Source: Nonomuraea jabiensis (GTDB taxonomy: Bacteria; Actinomycetota; Actinomycetes; Streptosporangiales; Streptosporangiaceae). Taken from it: 64,000 nucleotides of DNA. Within the stretch, counting starts at the first letter, position 1; every line of letters starts with the position of its first letter. Location of the stretch: the NCBI RefSeq assembly GCF_014204795.1, contig NZ_JACHMB010000001.1:6956501-7020500 (forward strand), written 5' to 3'. The notes beneath the pieces are model-generated. The model searched no databases and had not been told where the DNA came from. It saw only the letters and a program-made list of their open reading frames with translations. The translations under genes and the position numbers were made by a program. Shown here piece after piece: positions 34,976-42,957 of the stretch.

Positions 34976-35942
34976 TATGCGGACATTTCTGGCGCATGTG
35001 GAGCTCGCGAACCCGATCACCACGGCCGCCGGATGCGCCGCCTCCGGGCGGGAGCTGGCCCAGTTCTTCGACCTGCACCGGCTCGGCGCGCTGACCACCC
35101 GCTCCATCACCATGGCCCCGCGTGCCGGGCGGCCCACGCCGCGCATGGCCGAGACGCCCTCGGGCATGCTCAACGCGGTCGGCCTGCAGGGGCCGGGCAT
35201 CGACGCGTTCCTGGAGCGCGAGCTGCCCTGGCTCGCGCAGCGGGGCATCAAGACCATCGTCTCGATCGGCGGCGGCACCGTCGCCGAATACTCCGAGCTG
35301 GCCCGCAGGCTCGCCGACGCGCCCGGGGTCACCGCCCTCGAGGTCAACCTCTCCTGCCCGAACATCGAGGACCGCGGCCGCGTCTTCGCCCGCGAGGGCA
35401 GCGCCGCGGCCGAGGTGATCGCCTCGGTCCGCTCCATCATGCGCTACGACGTGCCGGTCGTGGCCAAGCTGGCCCCCGACGTGGCCGACATCGTGTCGGT
35501 CGCGCGGGCCTGCGTGGACGCGGGGGCCGACGCGCTGTCCATGATCAACAATCCGCTGGGCATGGCCATCGACACCGAGGCGCTGCGGCCCTCGCTCGCC
35601 GCCGTGACCGGAGGGCTGTCGGGGCCCGCGATCCTGCCGCTCGCCGTACGGTGCGTGTGGCAGGTCCACGCGGCCCTGCCCGGGGTGCCCCTCATCGGCA
35701 TCGGCGGCGTGATGAGCGGCAGGGACGCCTTCCAGCTCGTCCTGGCGGGCGCCTGCGTGGTCGGAGTGGGCACGGCGCTGTTCCACGACCCCTACGCCTG
35801 CCTGCGCATCGAACGCGAGCTTGAGGACCTTCTGAGGGCCCGCGGCTTCCAGCGCCTGGCCGACGCCGTCGGCCTCGCCCACCGTCCGCCGGGGAGCGCC
35901 CCCCGCCACCTGCTCGTCGACTCCGAAGAGAGCACACCATGA
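34965..35942 (+). CDS. pyrD: Dihydroorotate dehydrogenase catalytic subunit (class 1B)
   Basis: This 325-residue FMN enzyme oxidises dihydroorotate to orotate in the cytoplasm. The catalytic Cys lies in EVNLSCPNIED, and NPITTAAGCAASG, SMINNPLGM and IGIGGVMSG are flavin-site blocks. The neighbouring pyrK confirms class 1B. The ATG at 34965 has GGAGG 11 nt upstream; a GTG at 34956 is too close to that site. It overlaps the pyrK end by 11 nt. Its stop is shared with the start of a 12-codon frame leading to pyrF. Confidence 0.96.
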   Translation: MSVDMRTFLAHVELANPITTAAGCAASGRELAQFFDLHRLGALTTRSITMAPRAGRPTPRMAETPSGMLNAVGLQGPGIDAFLERELPWLAQRGIKTIVSIGGGTVAEYSELARRLADAPGVTALEVNLSCPNIEDRGRVFAREGSAAAEVIASVRSIMRYDVPVVAKLAPDVADIVSVARACVDAGADALSMINNPLGMAIDTEALRPSLAAVTGGLSGPAILPLAVRCVWQVHAALPGVPLIGIGGVMSGRDAFQLVLAGACVVGVGTALFHDPYACLRIERELEDLLRARGFQRLADAVGLAHRPPGSAPRHLLVDSEESTP

Positions 35943-35977
35943 TCATCAGCCGCCGTACCGAGGAGAGTTCGTCTTGA
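35939..35977 (+). CDS. Possible 12-codon coupling micro-ORF between pyrD and pyrF
   Basis: ATG at 35939 overlaps the pyrD stop (ATGA). The frame encodes MIISRRTEESSS and stops at 35975-35977, overlapping the pyrF TTG start (TTGA). It contains the pyrF ribosome site GAGGAGAG. The peptide itself is unlikely to matter; ribosomes passing through it could re-initiate at pyrF. It could equally be a chance frame. Confidence 0.3.
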   Translation: MIISRRTEESSS

Positions 35978-36687
35978 CTCCCGCCCCGCTCCTGACCCCC
36001 GCGCCCATCGCCGTCGCCCTGGACGCCCCGGACCTGGAGACCGCCGCCCGGTGGGCGGCCCTGGTGACGCCGCACGTCAGCACGGTCAAGGTGGGTCTGG
36101 AGCTCTACCTCCGCTACGGCCCCGACGTGATCGCCTCGGTGCGCGGGGCCAGCGGCGTGCAGGTGTTCCTCGACCTCAAGCTCCACGACATCCCCAACAC
36201 CGTCGCCGGCGCCTCCCGCGCCGTCTCCCGGCTGCGCCCAGCCATCCTCACCGTGCACGCCGCCGGAGGCCCCGCCATGATCCGCGCCGCCGTGGAGGCC
36301 GCGGACCCGCAGACCGAGATCGCCGCGGTGACGATCCTGACCTCGCTGTCGGAGGCCGACCTGGCGCGCATCGGGCTCGAGGGGCCCGCCGACGACGCCG
36401 TGCGCCGCCTGGCCGCCCTGTCGGTGGAGTCGGGCGCAAAGGGGCTGGTGTGCTCGCCCAACGAGGTGTCCGCGGTGCGGGCGGAGGTGGGGGAGGGGAT
36501 CACGCTCATCACGCCGGGGGTGCGGCCCACGGGGGTCGACGCGCAGGACCAGGCGCGGGTCGCCACGCCCGAACGGGCCCTCGCCGACGGCGCCGACCTC
36601 CTCGTCATCGGCCGCCCCATCACCGCCTCCCCCGACCCGGGCGCAGCCGCCGCCGCCATCGCATCGTCCCTCCGGCGCGCGTCTTAA
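35974..36687 (+). CDS. pyrF: Orotidine 5'-phosphate decarboxylase
   Basis: The 237-residue TIM-barrel enzyme makes UMP from OMP, ending the pathway. The catalytic DxKxxD is in VFLDLKLHDIPNTVAG, and PIAVALDAPDLE, TVHAAGGPAMI and LITPGVRP are phosphate- and base-binding blocks. This is the short PyrF type rather than the longer mycobacterial type 2. TTG start at 35974 with GAGGAGAG upstream. Last gene of the pyr operon. No T-rich terminator was found just after it; GC-rich tandem repeats begin 60 nt on. Confidence 0.95.
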   Translation: MTPAPLLTPAPIAVALDAPDLETAARWAALVTPHVSTVKVGLELYLRYGPDVIASVRGASGVQVFLDLKLHDIPNTVAGASRAVSRLRPAILTVHAAGGPAMIRAAVEAADPQTEIAAVTILTSLSEADLARIGLEGPADDAVRRLAALSVESGAKGLVCSPNEVSAVRAEVGEGITLITPGVRPTGVDAQDQARVATPERALADGADLLVIGRPITASPDPGAAAAAIASSLRRAS

Positions 36688-36746
36688 CCCTTCTCTAGCC
36701 CGCTGCTCAGGGCGTCCTTTTCAGCTGCGCGCGGCGGGCGGCGTCG

Positions 36747-36968
36747 CTCAAACCCGTGATCCTTCACGGCCACGCACGGTGGGCGGCGCCGCTCAAGCCC
36801 GTGATCCTTCAGGGCCGCGCACGCTGGGTCGGGCCGCTCAAGCCCGTGATCCTTCAGGGCCGCGCACGCTGGGTCGCGCCGCTCAAGCCCGTGATCCTTC
36901 AGGGCCGCGCACGCTGGGTCGGGCCGCTCAAGCCGATCCTTTACGGCTGCGCACGGTGGGCCGCACGC
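36747..36968. repeat. 45-bp tandem repeat array
   Basis: Units begin CTCAAGCCCGTGATCCTTCA and are exactly 45 bp at 36747, 36792, 36837 and 36882, with a diverged fifth copy of about 42 bp from 36927. A further degenerate half-copy precedes the array. Units 2-4 are nearly identical. At two junctions CGGGC-CGCTCAA-GCCCG can form a 5-bp hairpin. Because 45 is a multiple of 3, one frame stays open and would give a 15-residue repeat, but there is no ribosome site. Confidence 0.85.
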
Positions 36969-37583
36969 GCCGACGTGCGTTGCCGTCTGTCATGGCCGGT
37001 CGTGAAGGCTCACGGGCCGGTCGCCGTGACGACGCGCACTCTTGACCGGCTCCGTGATGAGTCGTCGGCCCATCGCGCACGGCCCCTCAGCGCGCGCCGG
37101 AGCCTCCTGTTCCGCCCATCCGAGCGGCCCGCCCGAACGGGCGCCCGGCTCCTCAGCGCGGGCCGGCGCCTCCTGCTCCACCCACCCGAGCGATCGCCCC
37201 AACCGTGTGGGCGTCCGGCCCCTCGGTCCGGCCGGTAGTCGATCTCCCCACAGCCTCACCGTCGCGGCGGTCAACGCAGCGCGGCCGAGTCCGTGACGCG
37301 GGGGTGCCGTCCGGGGGTTGTGGATCATGTTGTGGCGGGTGCCTTGCAAGATCGTAATGCATCCGCGGGGGGCTGCGCACGCGATCTTCGGAATGGGTTT
37401 CGGCCCTGGTCTGGGCGGGGTTTCGGACATTGGTGGGTGGCTGGAATGCGATCATCGTTGCGTTTCGCGACACCGTCGCGGGCCGACGCGCGAACCGGGA
37501 AGTGAGGGCGATTTGATCAGCACAATGTGATTTTACGATCACGCAGAGTGATGAAGTGGATTTTGTGAGCAGAGAAACGGCGC
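36969..37583. other. Intergenic region upstream of mihF, no gene supported
   Basis: It follows the 45-bp array. It holds a second diverged direct repeat of about 54 bp (37081-37134 and 37147-37200; period 66). Nearer mihF is an AT-richer stretch with GTGAT (37527-37531) and ATCAC (37538-37542) as an inverted repeat spaced by 6 bp, which may be a regulator site. Frames here look non-coding. Confidence 0.5.
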
Positions 37584-37589
37584 TTGACG

Positions 37590-37618
37590 TTGCTTAGGGG
37601 GCGATGACCAGCTAGTTT
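37590..37618 (+). promoter_or_regulatory. mihF: mihF promoter
   Basis: TTGCTT (37590-37595), 17 bp, TAGTTT (37613-37618). It predicts a start near 37625 and a leader of about 40 nt. An overlapping TTGACG at 37584 has no -10 at proper spacing. Confidence 0.5.
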
Positions 37619-37663
37619 CCCTTCCCGTCCGAGTACATCGACAGAAATTCGAGGTGACCCGGC

Positions 37664-37987
37664 GTGGCTCTTCCTCCACTGACCCCCGAGCAGCGCGCCG
37701 CAGCCCTGGAGAAGGCTGCCAAGGCCCGTAAAGAGCGTGCCGAGGTCAAGAACCGGCTCAAGCATGGCGCGGTTTCTCTGGCTGAGGTGCTCAAGGATGG
37801 GCAGACCGACGACGTCATCGGCAAGATGAAGGTGTCGGCTCTGTTGGAATCGCTCCCCGGCGTCGGCAAGGTCCGCGCCAAGCAGCTCATGGAGCGGCTT
37901 GCCATCGCCGAGTCCCGCCGCGTGCGGGGTCTCGGCGCGAACCAGAGGGCCTCCCTCGAGCGCGAGTTCGGTGGCAACGAGAGCTAA
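37664..37987 (+). CDS. mihF: Actinobacterial integration host factor mIHF
   Basis: This 107-residue basic nucleoid protein begins ALPPLTPEQRAAALEKAAKA and contains the helix-two-turn-helix segment LLESLPGVGKVRAKQLMERLAIAESRRVRGLGANQ, which matches mIHF of Streptomyces and mycobacteria. It bends DNA, affects topology and development, and is unrelated to enterobacterial IHF. The GTG at 37664 has GAGGTG about 8 nt upstream. Position between pyrF and gmk is the conserved actinobacterial order. Confidence 0.97.
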   Translation: MALPPLTPEQRAAALEKAAKARKERAEVKNRLKHGAVSLAEVLKDGQTDDVIGKMKVSALLESLPGVGKVRAKQLMERLAIAESRRVRGLGANQRASLEREFGGNES

Positions 37988-38031
37988 TCTCTGTTCCACA
38001 AGAAAGCGCAGGTTCAACGGGGGGTAGGAAA

Positions 38032-38697
38032 GTGACCGACAGGTCCTGGTCCGGCGAAGTCAGTGCCTACGAGGCATTCGGGCCCGGCGCGGAGGTCGGA
38101 TTCTTGCCCTTGAGCGAACGGCGGCTGACGGTCCTTTCAGGGCCGTCGGGCGTCGGCAAGTCCACGGTCGTCGCCGAGCTCCGGCGGGCACACCCCGCGG
38201 TGTGGCTGTCGGTCTCGGTGACAACCAGGAGGCCCCGTCCCGGTGAGGTGAACGGGGTCCACTACTACTTCGTCGACGGCGAGGAGTTCGACCGGCTCGT
38301 GACGGCCGGGGAACTGCTCGAGTGGGCGGAGTTCGCGGGAAACCGCTACGGCACGCCGCGCGAGCCGGTGCTGAAGAAGCTCGCCGACGGGGTCCCCACC
38401 CTGCTCGAGATCGACCTCGAAGGCGCCAGGCAGGTGCGCAGGAGCATGCCCGAGGCCCTGCTGGTGTTCCTGGCCCCGCCCACCTGGGAGGAGCTGGAGA
38501 AGCGGCTGCGTGGCCGCGGCACCGAGCCCGAGGACGTCATCGCGCGCCGCCTGGAGGCGGGGCGGGTCGAGATGGCCGCGGAGCAGGAGTTCGACTTGAC
38601 ACTCGTGAACACAAGCGTCCAAGACGTGTGCCGCCGGCTGATAGCCTTGATGACTGACCCTCAGGGGGTCACGACAACCACCAACCGAGAGGTCTGA
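38032..38697 (+). CDS. gmk: Guanylate kinase
   Basis: This 221-residue enzyme phosphorylates GMP to GDP. The P-loop GPSGVGKST begins near residue 36, after an N-terminal extension of about 30 residues that many guanylate kinases lack. SVSVTTRRPRPGEVNGVHYYFV and EWAEFAGNRYGTP bind GMP. The GTG at 38032 has GTAGGAAA directly before it. An internal start would cut the extension but has no ribosome site I can see. Followed after 5 nt by rpoZ. Confidence 0.95.
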   Translation: MTDRSWSGEVSAYEAFGPGAEVGFLPLSERRLTVLSGPSGVGKSTVVAELRRAHPAVWLSVSVTTRRPRPGEVNGVHYYFVDGEEFDRLVTAGELLEWAEFAGNRYGTPREPVLKKLADGVPTLLEIDLEGARQVRRSMPEALLVFLAPPTWEELEKRLRGRGTEPEDVIARRLEAGRVEMAAEQEFDLTLVNTSVQDVCRRLIALMTDPQGVTTTTNREV

Positions 38698-38702
38698 CAA
38701 TC

Positions 38703-38972
38703 GTGGCAGGCACCACCCCGGCCGCGGAGGGCATCACCAACCCGCCGATCGACGCGCTGCTCGACATCGTCGACAGCAAATACTCCCTGGTGATCATGGG
38801 TGCCAAGCGCGCCCGCCAGATCAACGCTTACTACTCCCAGCTCGGCGAGGGCCTGCTGGAGTACGTCGGCCCGCTGGTCGAGACGCACGCGCAGGAGAAG
38901 CCGCTGTCCATCGCGCTGCGCGAGGTCTCCGAGGGCCTGCTCAACGCCGAGCCCATCGAAGGCGCGGTCTGA
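38703..38972 (+). CDS. rpoZ: RNA polymerase omega subunit
   Basis: The 89-residue protein has the omega core GITNPPIDALLDIVDSKYSLV, followed by KRARQINAYYSQL, which supports beta-prime folding. In the linked order gmk-rpoZ-coaBC it is unambiguous. GTG start 5 nt after the gmk stop, with GAGAGG upstream. Eight bases separate it from coaBC. Confidence 0.96.
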   Translation: MAGTTPAAEGITNPPIDALLDIVDSKYSLVIMGAKRARQINAYYSQLGEGLLEYVGPLVETHAQEKPLSIALREVSEGLLNAEPIEGAV

Positions 38973-38980
38973 CGCCTTCG

Positions 38981-40405
38981 ATGAAGGTCGTCCTGGGCGT
39001 CAGCGGCGGCATCGCCGCGTACAAGGCTTGCGAGCTGCTGCGCCTGTTCACCGAGTCCGGACACGAGGTGCGGGTCGTGCCGACCCGCGAGGCGCTGAAG
39101 TTCGTGGGCGCGCCCACCTGGGCCGCCCTGTCCGGCAACCCCGTGTCCGCCGAGGTCTGGGACGACGTTCACGAGGTGCCCCACGTGCGGATCGGCAAGC
39201 AGGCCGATCTCGTCGTGGTGGCGCCCACGACCGCTGACGTGCTCGCCAGGGCGGCCCACGGGCTGGCCGGCGACCTGCTCACCAACACGCTGCTGACGGC
39301 CACCTGCCCGGTCGTGTTCGCGCCCGCGATGCACACCGAGATGTGGCAGCACCCCGCCACCCGCGCCAACGTCGCGACGCTGCGCGAGCGGGGCGCCGTC
39401 GTGATCGACCCCGCCGTCGGGCGCCTCACCGGCGCCGACACCGGCCCTGGGCGCCTGCCCGACCCCGCGGAGATCTTCGAGGTCTGCCTGCGGGTGCTGC
39501 GCGGCCGGCCCCGCGACCTGGCCGGGCGCAAGGTCGTCGTCTCCGCGGGAGGCACGCGGGAGGCGATCGACCCGGTCCGCTACCTCGGCAACCGCTCCTC
39601 GGGGCGGCAGGGCTACGCGCTGGCGCGCACGGCTGTCGCCCGGGGCGCCGAGGTGACGCTGGTGGCGGCCAACGTCACGCTGCCCGACCCCGCCGGGGCC
39701 AAGGTGGTGCGCGTGGAGTCGGCGTCCGAGCTGCGCGATGCGGTGCTCGCCGCCGCGGCCGACGCCGACGTGGTGGTCATGGCCGCCGCGGTGGCCGACT
39801 TCCGGCCCGCCACGCGGCACGAGGCGAAGATCAAGAAGACGGACGGCGAGCCGGAGCCGATCTTCCTGGCCAAGAATCCCGACATCCTCGCCGAACTCGG
39901 CACCATCCGCCGCGAGGCCCGCGCCGCACGGACGCGTGCCGGAGGCACGAAGCCGCCCCTCCCGGCCGCCACGGTCCCGGATCCCGCCGCTGCCGGGCCG
40001 GACCTTGCTGGTGCCGCCACCGGGCCGGAACCCGCCGCTGTCGGGCCGGAGCCTGCCGGTGCCACCACTGGGCCGGAGTCTGCCGCTGCTGCGCCGGAGC
40101 TTGCCGTCGCCGGGCCCGAGTCGGGTGATTTCGTGGCGCGCCCAGAGCGTGGGGCGTACCCCGAGGTGATCGTCGGGTTCGCGGCCGAGACGCACGACGT
40201 GCTCGCCAACGGCCAGGCCAAGCTTGCCCGCAAGGGGTGCGACCTGCTGGTCGTCAACCAGGTGGGGGAGGGGCTGGCGTTCGGCACGACCGACAACGCG
40301 GCCACCGTGCTGGTGGCGGGCGGGGATCCGGTGGAGGTGCCGTTCGGGCCCAAGGAGGCCCTCGCGGACGTCGTGTGGGACCTCGTGGCGGCCCGCCTCC
40401 CCTAG
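38981..40405 (+). CDS. coaBC: Bifunctional phosphopantothenoylcysteine decarboxylase/synthase, with a Pro/Ala insertion
   Basis: This 474-residue enzyme couples cysteine to phosphopantothenate and decarboxylates it in CoA synthesis. The CoaC half shows GVSGGIAAYKACEL, the catalytic His in VPHVRIGK (H68) and APAMHTEMW. The CoaB half shows SAGGTREAIDPVRYLGNRSSG, AAAVADFRP and the KIKK motif. Normal length is about 400. Here residues ~316-392 are an extra Pro/Ala/Gly-rich stretch with repeats of GPE-PA type, between DILAELGTIRREA and VIVGFAAETHD. The reading frame is intact on both sides, so the enzyme is probably active with a disordered loop. Confidence 0.95.
   Translation: MKVVLGVSGGIAAYKACELLRLFTESGHEVRVVPTREALKFVGAPTWAALSGNPVSAEVWDDVHEVPHVRIGKQADLVVVAPTTADVLARAAHGLAGDLLTNTLLTATCPVVFAPAMHTEMWQHPATRANVATLRERGAVVIDPAVGRLTGADTGPGRLPDPAEIFEVCLRVLRGRPRDLAGRKVVVSAGGTREAIDPVRYLGNRSSGRQGYALARTAVARGAEVTLVAANVTLPDPAGAKVVRVESASELRDAVLAAAADADVVVMAAAVADFRPATRHEAKIKKTDGEPEPIFLAKNPDILAELGTIRREARAARTRAGGTKPPLPAATVPDPAAAGPDLAGAATGPEPAAVGPEPAGATTGPESAAAAPELAVAGPESGDFVARPERGAYPEVIVGFAAETHDVLANGQAKLARKGCDLLVVNQVGEGLAFGTTDNAATVLVAGGDPVEVPFGPKEALADVVWDLVAARLP
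39985..40125 (+). repeat. Degenerate 21/27-bp repeats inside coaBC
   Basis: About five units beginning GGGCCGGA and containing TGCCG alternate in length between 27 and 21 bp, then fade out. Lengths are multiples of 3, so the frame is preserved. They encode the GPEPAA-like part of the CoaBC insertion. Confidence 0.65.
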
Positions 40406-40545
40406 CGTGGCCCTGGCCTTCCGGGACGTACGTATCCGGTGCTCATACCCGGCGTTGGACCGTTCGAATCGTGCAAGAGCGATTACCTGATCACCTATTG
40501 CCCACCCCTGTACGCCTGCGGATACTTGGGGCGAAGGGGGACGGA

Positions 40546-40908
40546 ATGCCGGTGGGTTCTGCTGTCAGAGACCGTTGTAGAACATTGCTCGGCGACCAGG
40601 GAGAGATCCGCTACGTCTTTCCGGCGGTGTCGGCGGGACCGGGCGGGACGGGGAATTTCCTGGTCGTGGTCACCGCTTCCGCCATCTCGGTGCTGGCCAC
40701 CAGGACGCTCAGGAGCGATCGGCCGGTCGCGGTGTTCGCGGAGTTCCCGCGACACACCAGGCTCGGCCCCATCCTTCCTGGACCGATCATCGAGCTGGAC
40801 TCCATGATGTTCGAGTTCGATGAGGAGTACGCCGCGGTGGTGGCGGCCGCCGACGCGGAGGTCTTCGCGCCGGAGACCCTGCCGCCCGACCCCTTGCCCG
40901 AGCTGTGA
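40546..40908 (+). CDS. Hypothetical protein between coaBC and metK
   Basis: The 120-residue protein has no domain I recognise. It reads as alternating strands (EIRYVFPAVSAG, FLVVVTASAISVLATRTL, PVAVFAEFPRHTRLGPI) followed by an acidic C-terminal helix (FDEEYAAVVAAADAEVF), a pattern that resembles small PH-like or Bet v-type folds, but that is only a visual impression. The ATG at 40546 has GAAGGGGGAC about 5 nt upstream. Codon use is like neighbouring genes. It stands alone between two housekeeping genes. Confidence 0.65.
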   Translation: MPVGSAVRDRCRTLLGDQGEIRYVFPAVSAGPGGTGNFLVVVTASAISVLATRTLRSDRPVAVFAEFPRHTRLGPILPGPIIELDSMMFEFDEEYAAVVAAADAEVFAPETLPPDPLPEL

Positions 40909-40955
40909 CGGAAACCGGATCGCGAGCGGTTTCGCGCCCTGGCGCCGGGTGGGGC

Positions 40956-40961
40956 TAGACT
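40956..40961 (+). promoter_or_regulatory. metK: Possible metK -10 box
   Basis: TAGACT, giving a predicted leader of about 70 nt. That leader contains GGCCTTAAATCC but none of the SAM-riboswitch core motifs I know. Confidence 0.4.
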
Positions 40962-41036
40962 TCGGCGAGGCCCAGGCATGCCCATGCGTCCCGGGCCTTA
41001 AATCCGTCAGCAGCCGCTGCATGAGGAGCCACTGAG

Positions 41037-42227
41037 TTGTCACGTCGCCTGTTCACCTCCGAGTCGGTCACCGAGGGCCACCCGGACAAGATCGCTGACC
41101 AGATCAGTGACGCGATTCTCGACGCCATGCTCAAGGACGACCCCAAGAGCCGGGTCGCGGTCGAGACGCTGATCACTACCGGCCAGGTCCATGTCGCAGG
41201 CGAGGTCACCACCGAGACCTACGTCGACATCCCGGCCCTCATCCGGGAGAAGATCCTCGAGATCGGCTACGACGCCTCTCACAAGGGCTTCGACGGCGCT
41301 TCGTGTGGCGTGTCGGTGTCCATCGGCGCCCAGTCCCCCGACATCGCCCAGGGCGTCAACGACGCCTACGAGAGCCGGGTCGACCAGGCCGAGGACGAGC
41401 TGGACCGCCAGGGCGCGGGCGACCAGGGCCTCATGTTCGGCTTCGCCTGCCGCGAGACCCCCGAGCTCATGCCGCTGCCGATCACCCTGGCCCACCGGCT
41501 GGCTCAGCGGTTGTCGGAGGTGCGCAAGAGCGGCACGGTGCCCTACCTCCGTCCCGACGGCAAGACGCAGGTGACGATCGAGTACGACGGCGACACGCCC
41601 GTCCGCCTCGACACCGTGGTGGTCTCCACGCAGCACGCGGCGGAGATCGACCTGCAGGAGATGCTGACGCCGGACATCAAGGAGCACGTGGTCGACCCCG
41701 TGCTGGCCACCCTCGACGACCTCGACACCGAGGGCTACCGCCTGCTGGTCAACCCGACCGGCCGCTTCGAGATCGGCGGCCCCATGGGCGACGCCGGCCT
41801 GACCGGCCGCAAGATCATCATCGACACCTACGGCGGCATGGCCCGCCACGGTGGCGGGGCCTTCTCCGGCAAGGACCCGTCCAAGGTCGACCGCTCGGCG
41901 GCCTACGCCATGCGCTGGGTGGCCAAGAACGTCGTCGCCGCCGGCCTGGCCGACCGGTGCGAGGTCCAGGTCGCGTACGCGATCGGCAAGGCGCAGCCGG
42001 TGGGTCTGTTCGTGGAGTGCTTCGGCACCGAGAAGCTGCCGGTCGAGAAGATCCAGGAGGCCGTCCTCCAGGTCTTCGACCTGCGTCCGGCCGCCATCAT
42101 CCGCGACCTCGACCTGCTGCGCCCGATCTACTCGGAGACCGCCGCCTACGGCCACTTCGGCCGTGAGGGCTTCTCCTGGGAGTCCACGGACCGCGCCGAG
42201 GCCCTGCGCACCGCCGCCGGCCTCTGA
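41037..42227 (+). CDS. metK: S-adenosylmethionine synthetase
   Basis: The 396-residue enzyme makes SAM from methionine and ATP. RRLFTSESVTEGHPDKIADQ, GACGVSVSIG-like GASCGVSVSIGAQSPDIAQG, GDQGLMFGFACRETPELMPLP, the P-loop-like GGGAFSGKDPSKVDRSAAY and DLDLLRPIYSETAAYGHFGR are all diagnostic. TTG start at 41037 with GAGGAG 9 nt upstream. No SAM riboswitch was detected in the 128-bp gap. Confidence 0.98.
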   Translation: MSRRLFTSESVTEGHPDKIADQISDAILDAMLKDDPKSRVAVETLITTGQVHVAGEVTTETYVDIPALIREKILEIGYDASHKGFDGASCGVSVSIGAQSPDIAQGVNDAYESRVDQAEDELDRQGAGDQGLMFGFACRETPELMPLPITLAHRLAQRLSEVRKSGTVPYLRPDGKTQVTIEYDGDTPVRLDTVVVSTQHAAEIDLQEMLTPDIKEHVVDPVLATLDDLDTEGYRLLVNPTGRFEIGGPMGDAGLTGRKIIIDTYGGMARHGGGAFSGKDPSKVDRSAAYAMRWVAKNVVAAGLADRCEVQVAYAIGKAQPVGLFVECFGTEKLPVEKIQEAVLQVFDLRPAAIIRDLDLLRPIYSETAAYGHFGREGFSWESTDRAEALRTAAGL

Positions 42228-42480
42228 CCCACGCCGTCCGACCTCAACAGGCGCCGCCTTGCTGTGCGGCGCCTCTGGGCGTGTCTGGCGCGCCCCGGAG
42301 TCGGCGCTGCTCCGGGAGACGGCCCTCGCGGCCTTGAGGCCCGGGGGCGTGCTCGCCGCTGCCGCTCGGCCATCGGACCGCCCAGACGCGAGGCACCGCC
42401 CAGACCCAAGGCGGCGGATCACCGGGCGCGGGCGGGGTGTCCCGGGGTGGGGCATCCAGGCGTCCCGGGCCCGGCCCACC
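42228..42480. other. Intergenic region after metK, no gene seen
   Basis: Just after metK, AGGCGCCGCC/GGCGGCGCCT-like pairing around 42250-42272 may terminate metK. The rest is GC-rich with no ribosome site or coding bias. The minisatellite begins at its end. Confidence 0.4.
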
Positions 42481-42792
42481 GGGCTCGACCACGCGGGCGT
42501 TCGCTGGGCTTGACCACGCGGGCATTCGCCGGAGGCTTGAACGCGCGGGCCTTCGCCGGGGGCTCCGCTACGCGGGTGCTCGCTGGGCTTGACTGCGCGG
42601 GCATTCGCTGGCGGCTTGACTGCGCTCACCGGAGGCTCGACTGCGCAGGCGCTCATCGGGCTTGACCGTGCGCGCAGTCCCGGGGGCTCCACCACGCGGC
42701 CGCTCGCCGGGGGCTCGACTGCGCGGGCGCTCATCGGGCTTGACGGTGCGCGCGTTCGCCGGGGGCTTGGCCGCGCGGGCGCTTGCCGGGTC
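42481..42792. repeat. Degenerate minisatellite, about 12 units of 21-27 bp, between metK and priA
   Basis: Units begin GGCTTGAC or GGCTCGAC, then a CGCGGGCG-like core, then TTCGCCGGG or CTCATCG. They run without interruption from about 42481 to 42792. Lengths vary (25, 27, 27, 25, 27, 21, 25, 26, 27, 25, 27, 27), so no reading frame is kept. Not a CRISPR array: there are no unique spacers. Confidence 0.8.
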
Positions 42793-42957
42793 GCCGAGGT
42801 GGCGCTGGAGGTGCTCGTCGGGCGCATCGCCGCCGGGCAAGGTCGAGGAACTGGGCGAACGCGGTCTGCCGGCGTGCCCGGAACCGCTTGGCGCGGGTGG
42901 CCTCCGCAACGGTCCGCTCTCGCTCGGTCACGGCGGACGGTCTGGTAGACGTTAGGC

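Noticed and set aside
36756..37238. Open frame encoding a 15-residue tandem repeat protein
   Set aside because: No ribosome site or promoter. The frame is open only because the repeat period is a multiple of 3, and it continues into clearly non-coding sequence.
37527..37542. CRP-type site (TGTGA-N6-TCACA) upstream of mihF
   Set aside because: The arms are two bases too far apart for the consensus and the right arm ends in G. Kept only as an inverted repeat in the intergenic entry.
38981..40405. coaBC disrupted by a mobile element
   Set aside because: The insertion is in frame, made of short repeats, and has no terminal repeats or target duplication.
40909..41036. SAM riboswitch before metK
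   Set aside because: None of the core motifs of the SAM classes I know could be found in the 128-bp gap.
42481..42792. Possible CRISPR array
   Set aside because: Repeats are degenerate and contiguous, unique spacers are absent, and no cas genes are present.
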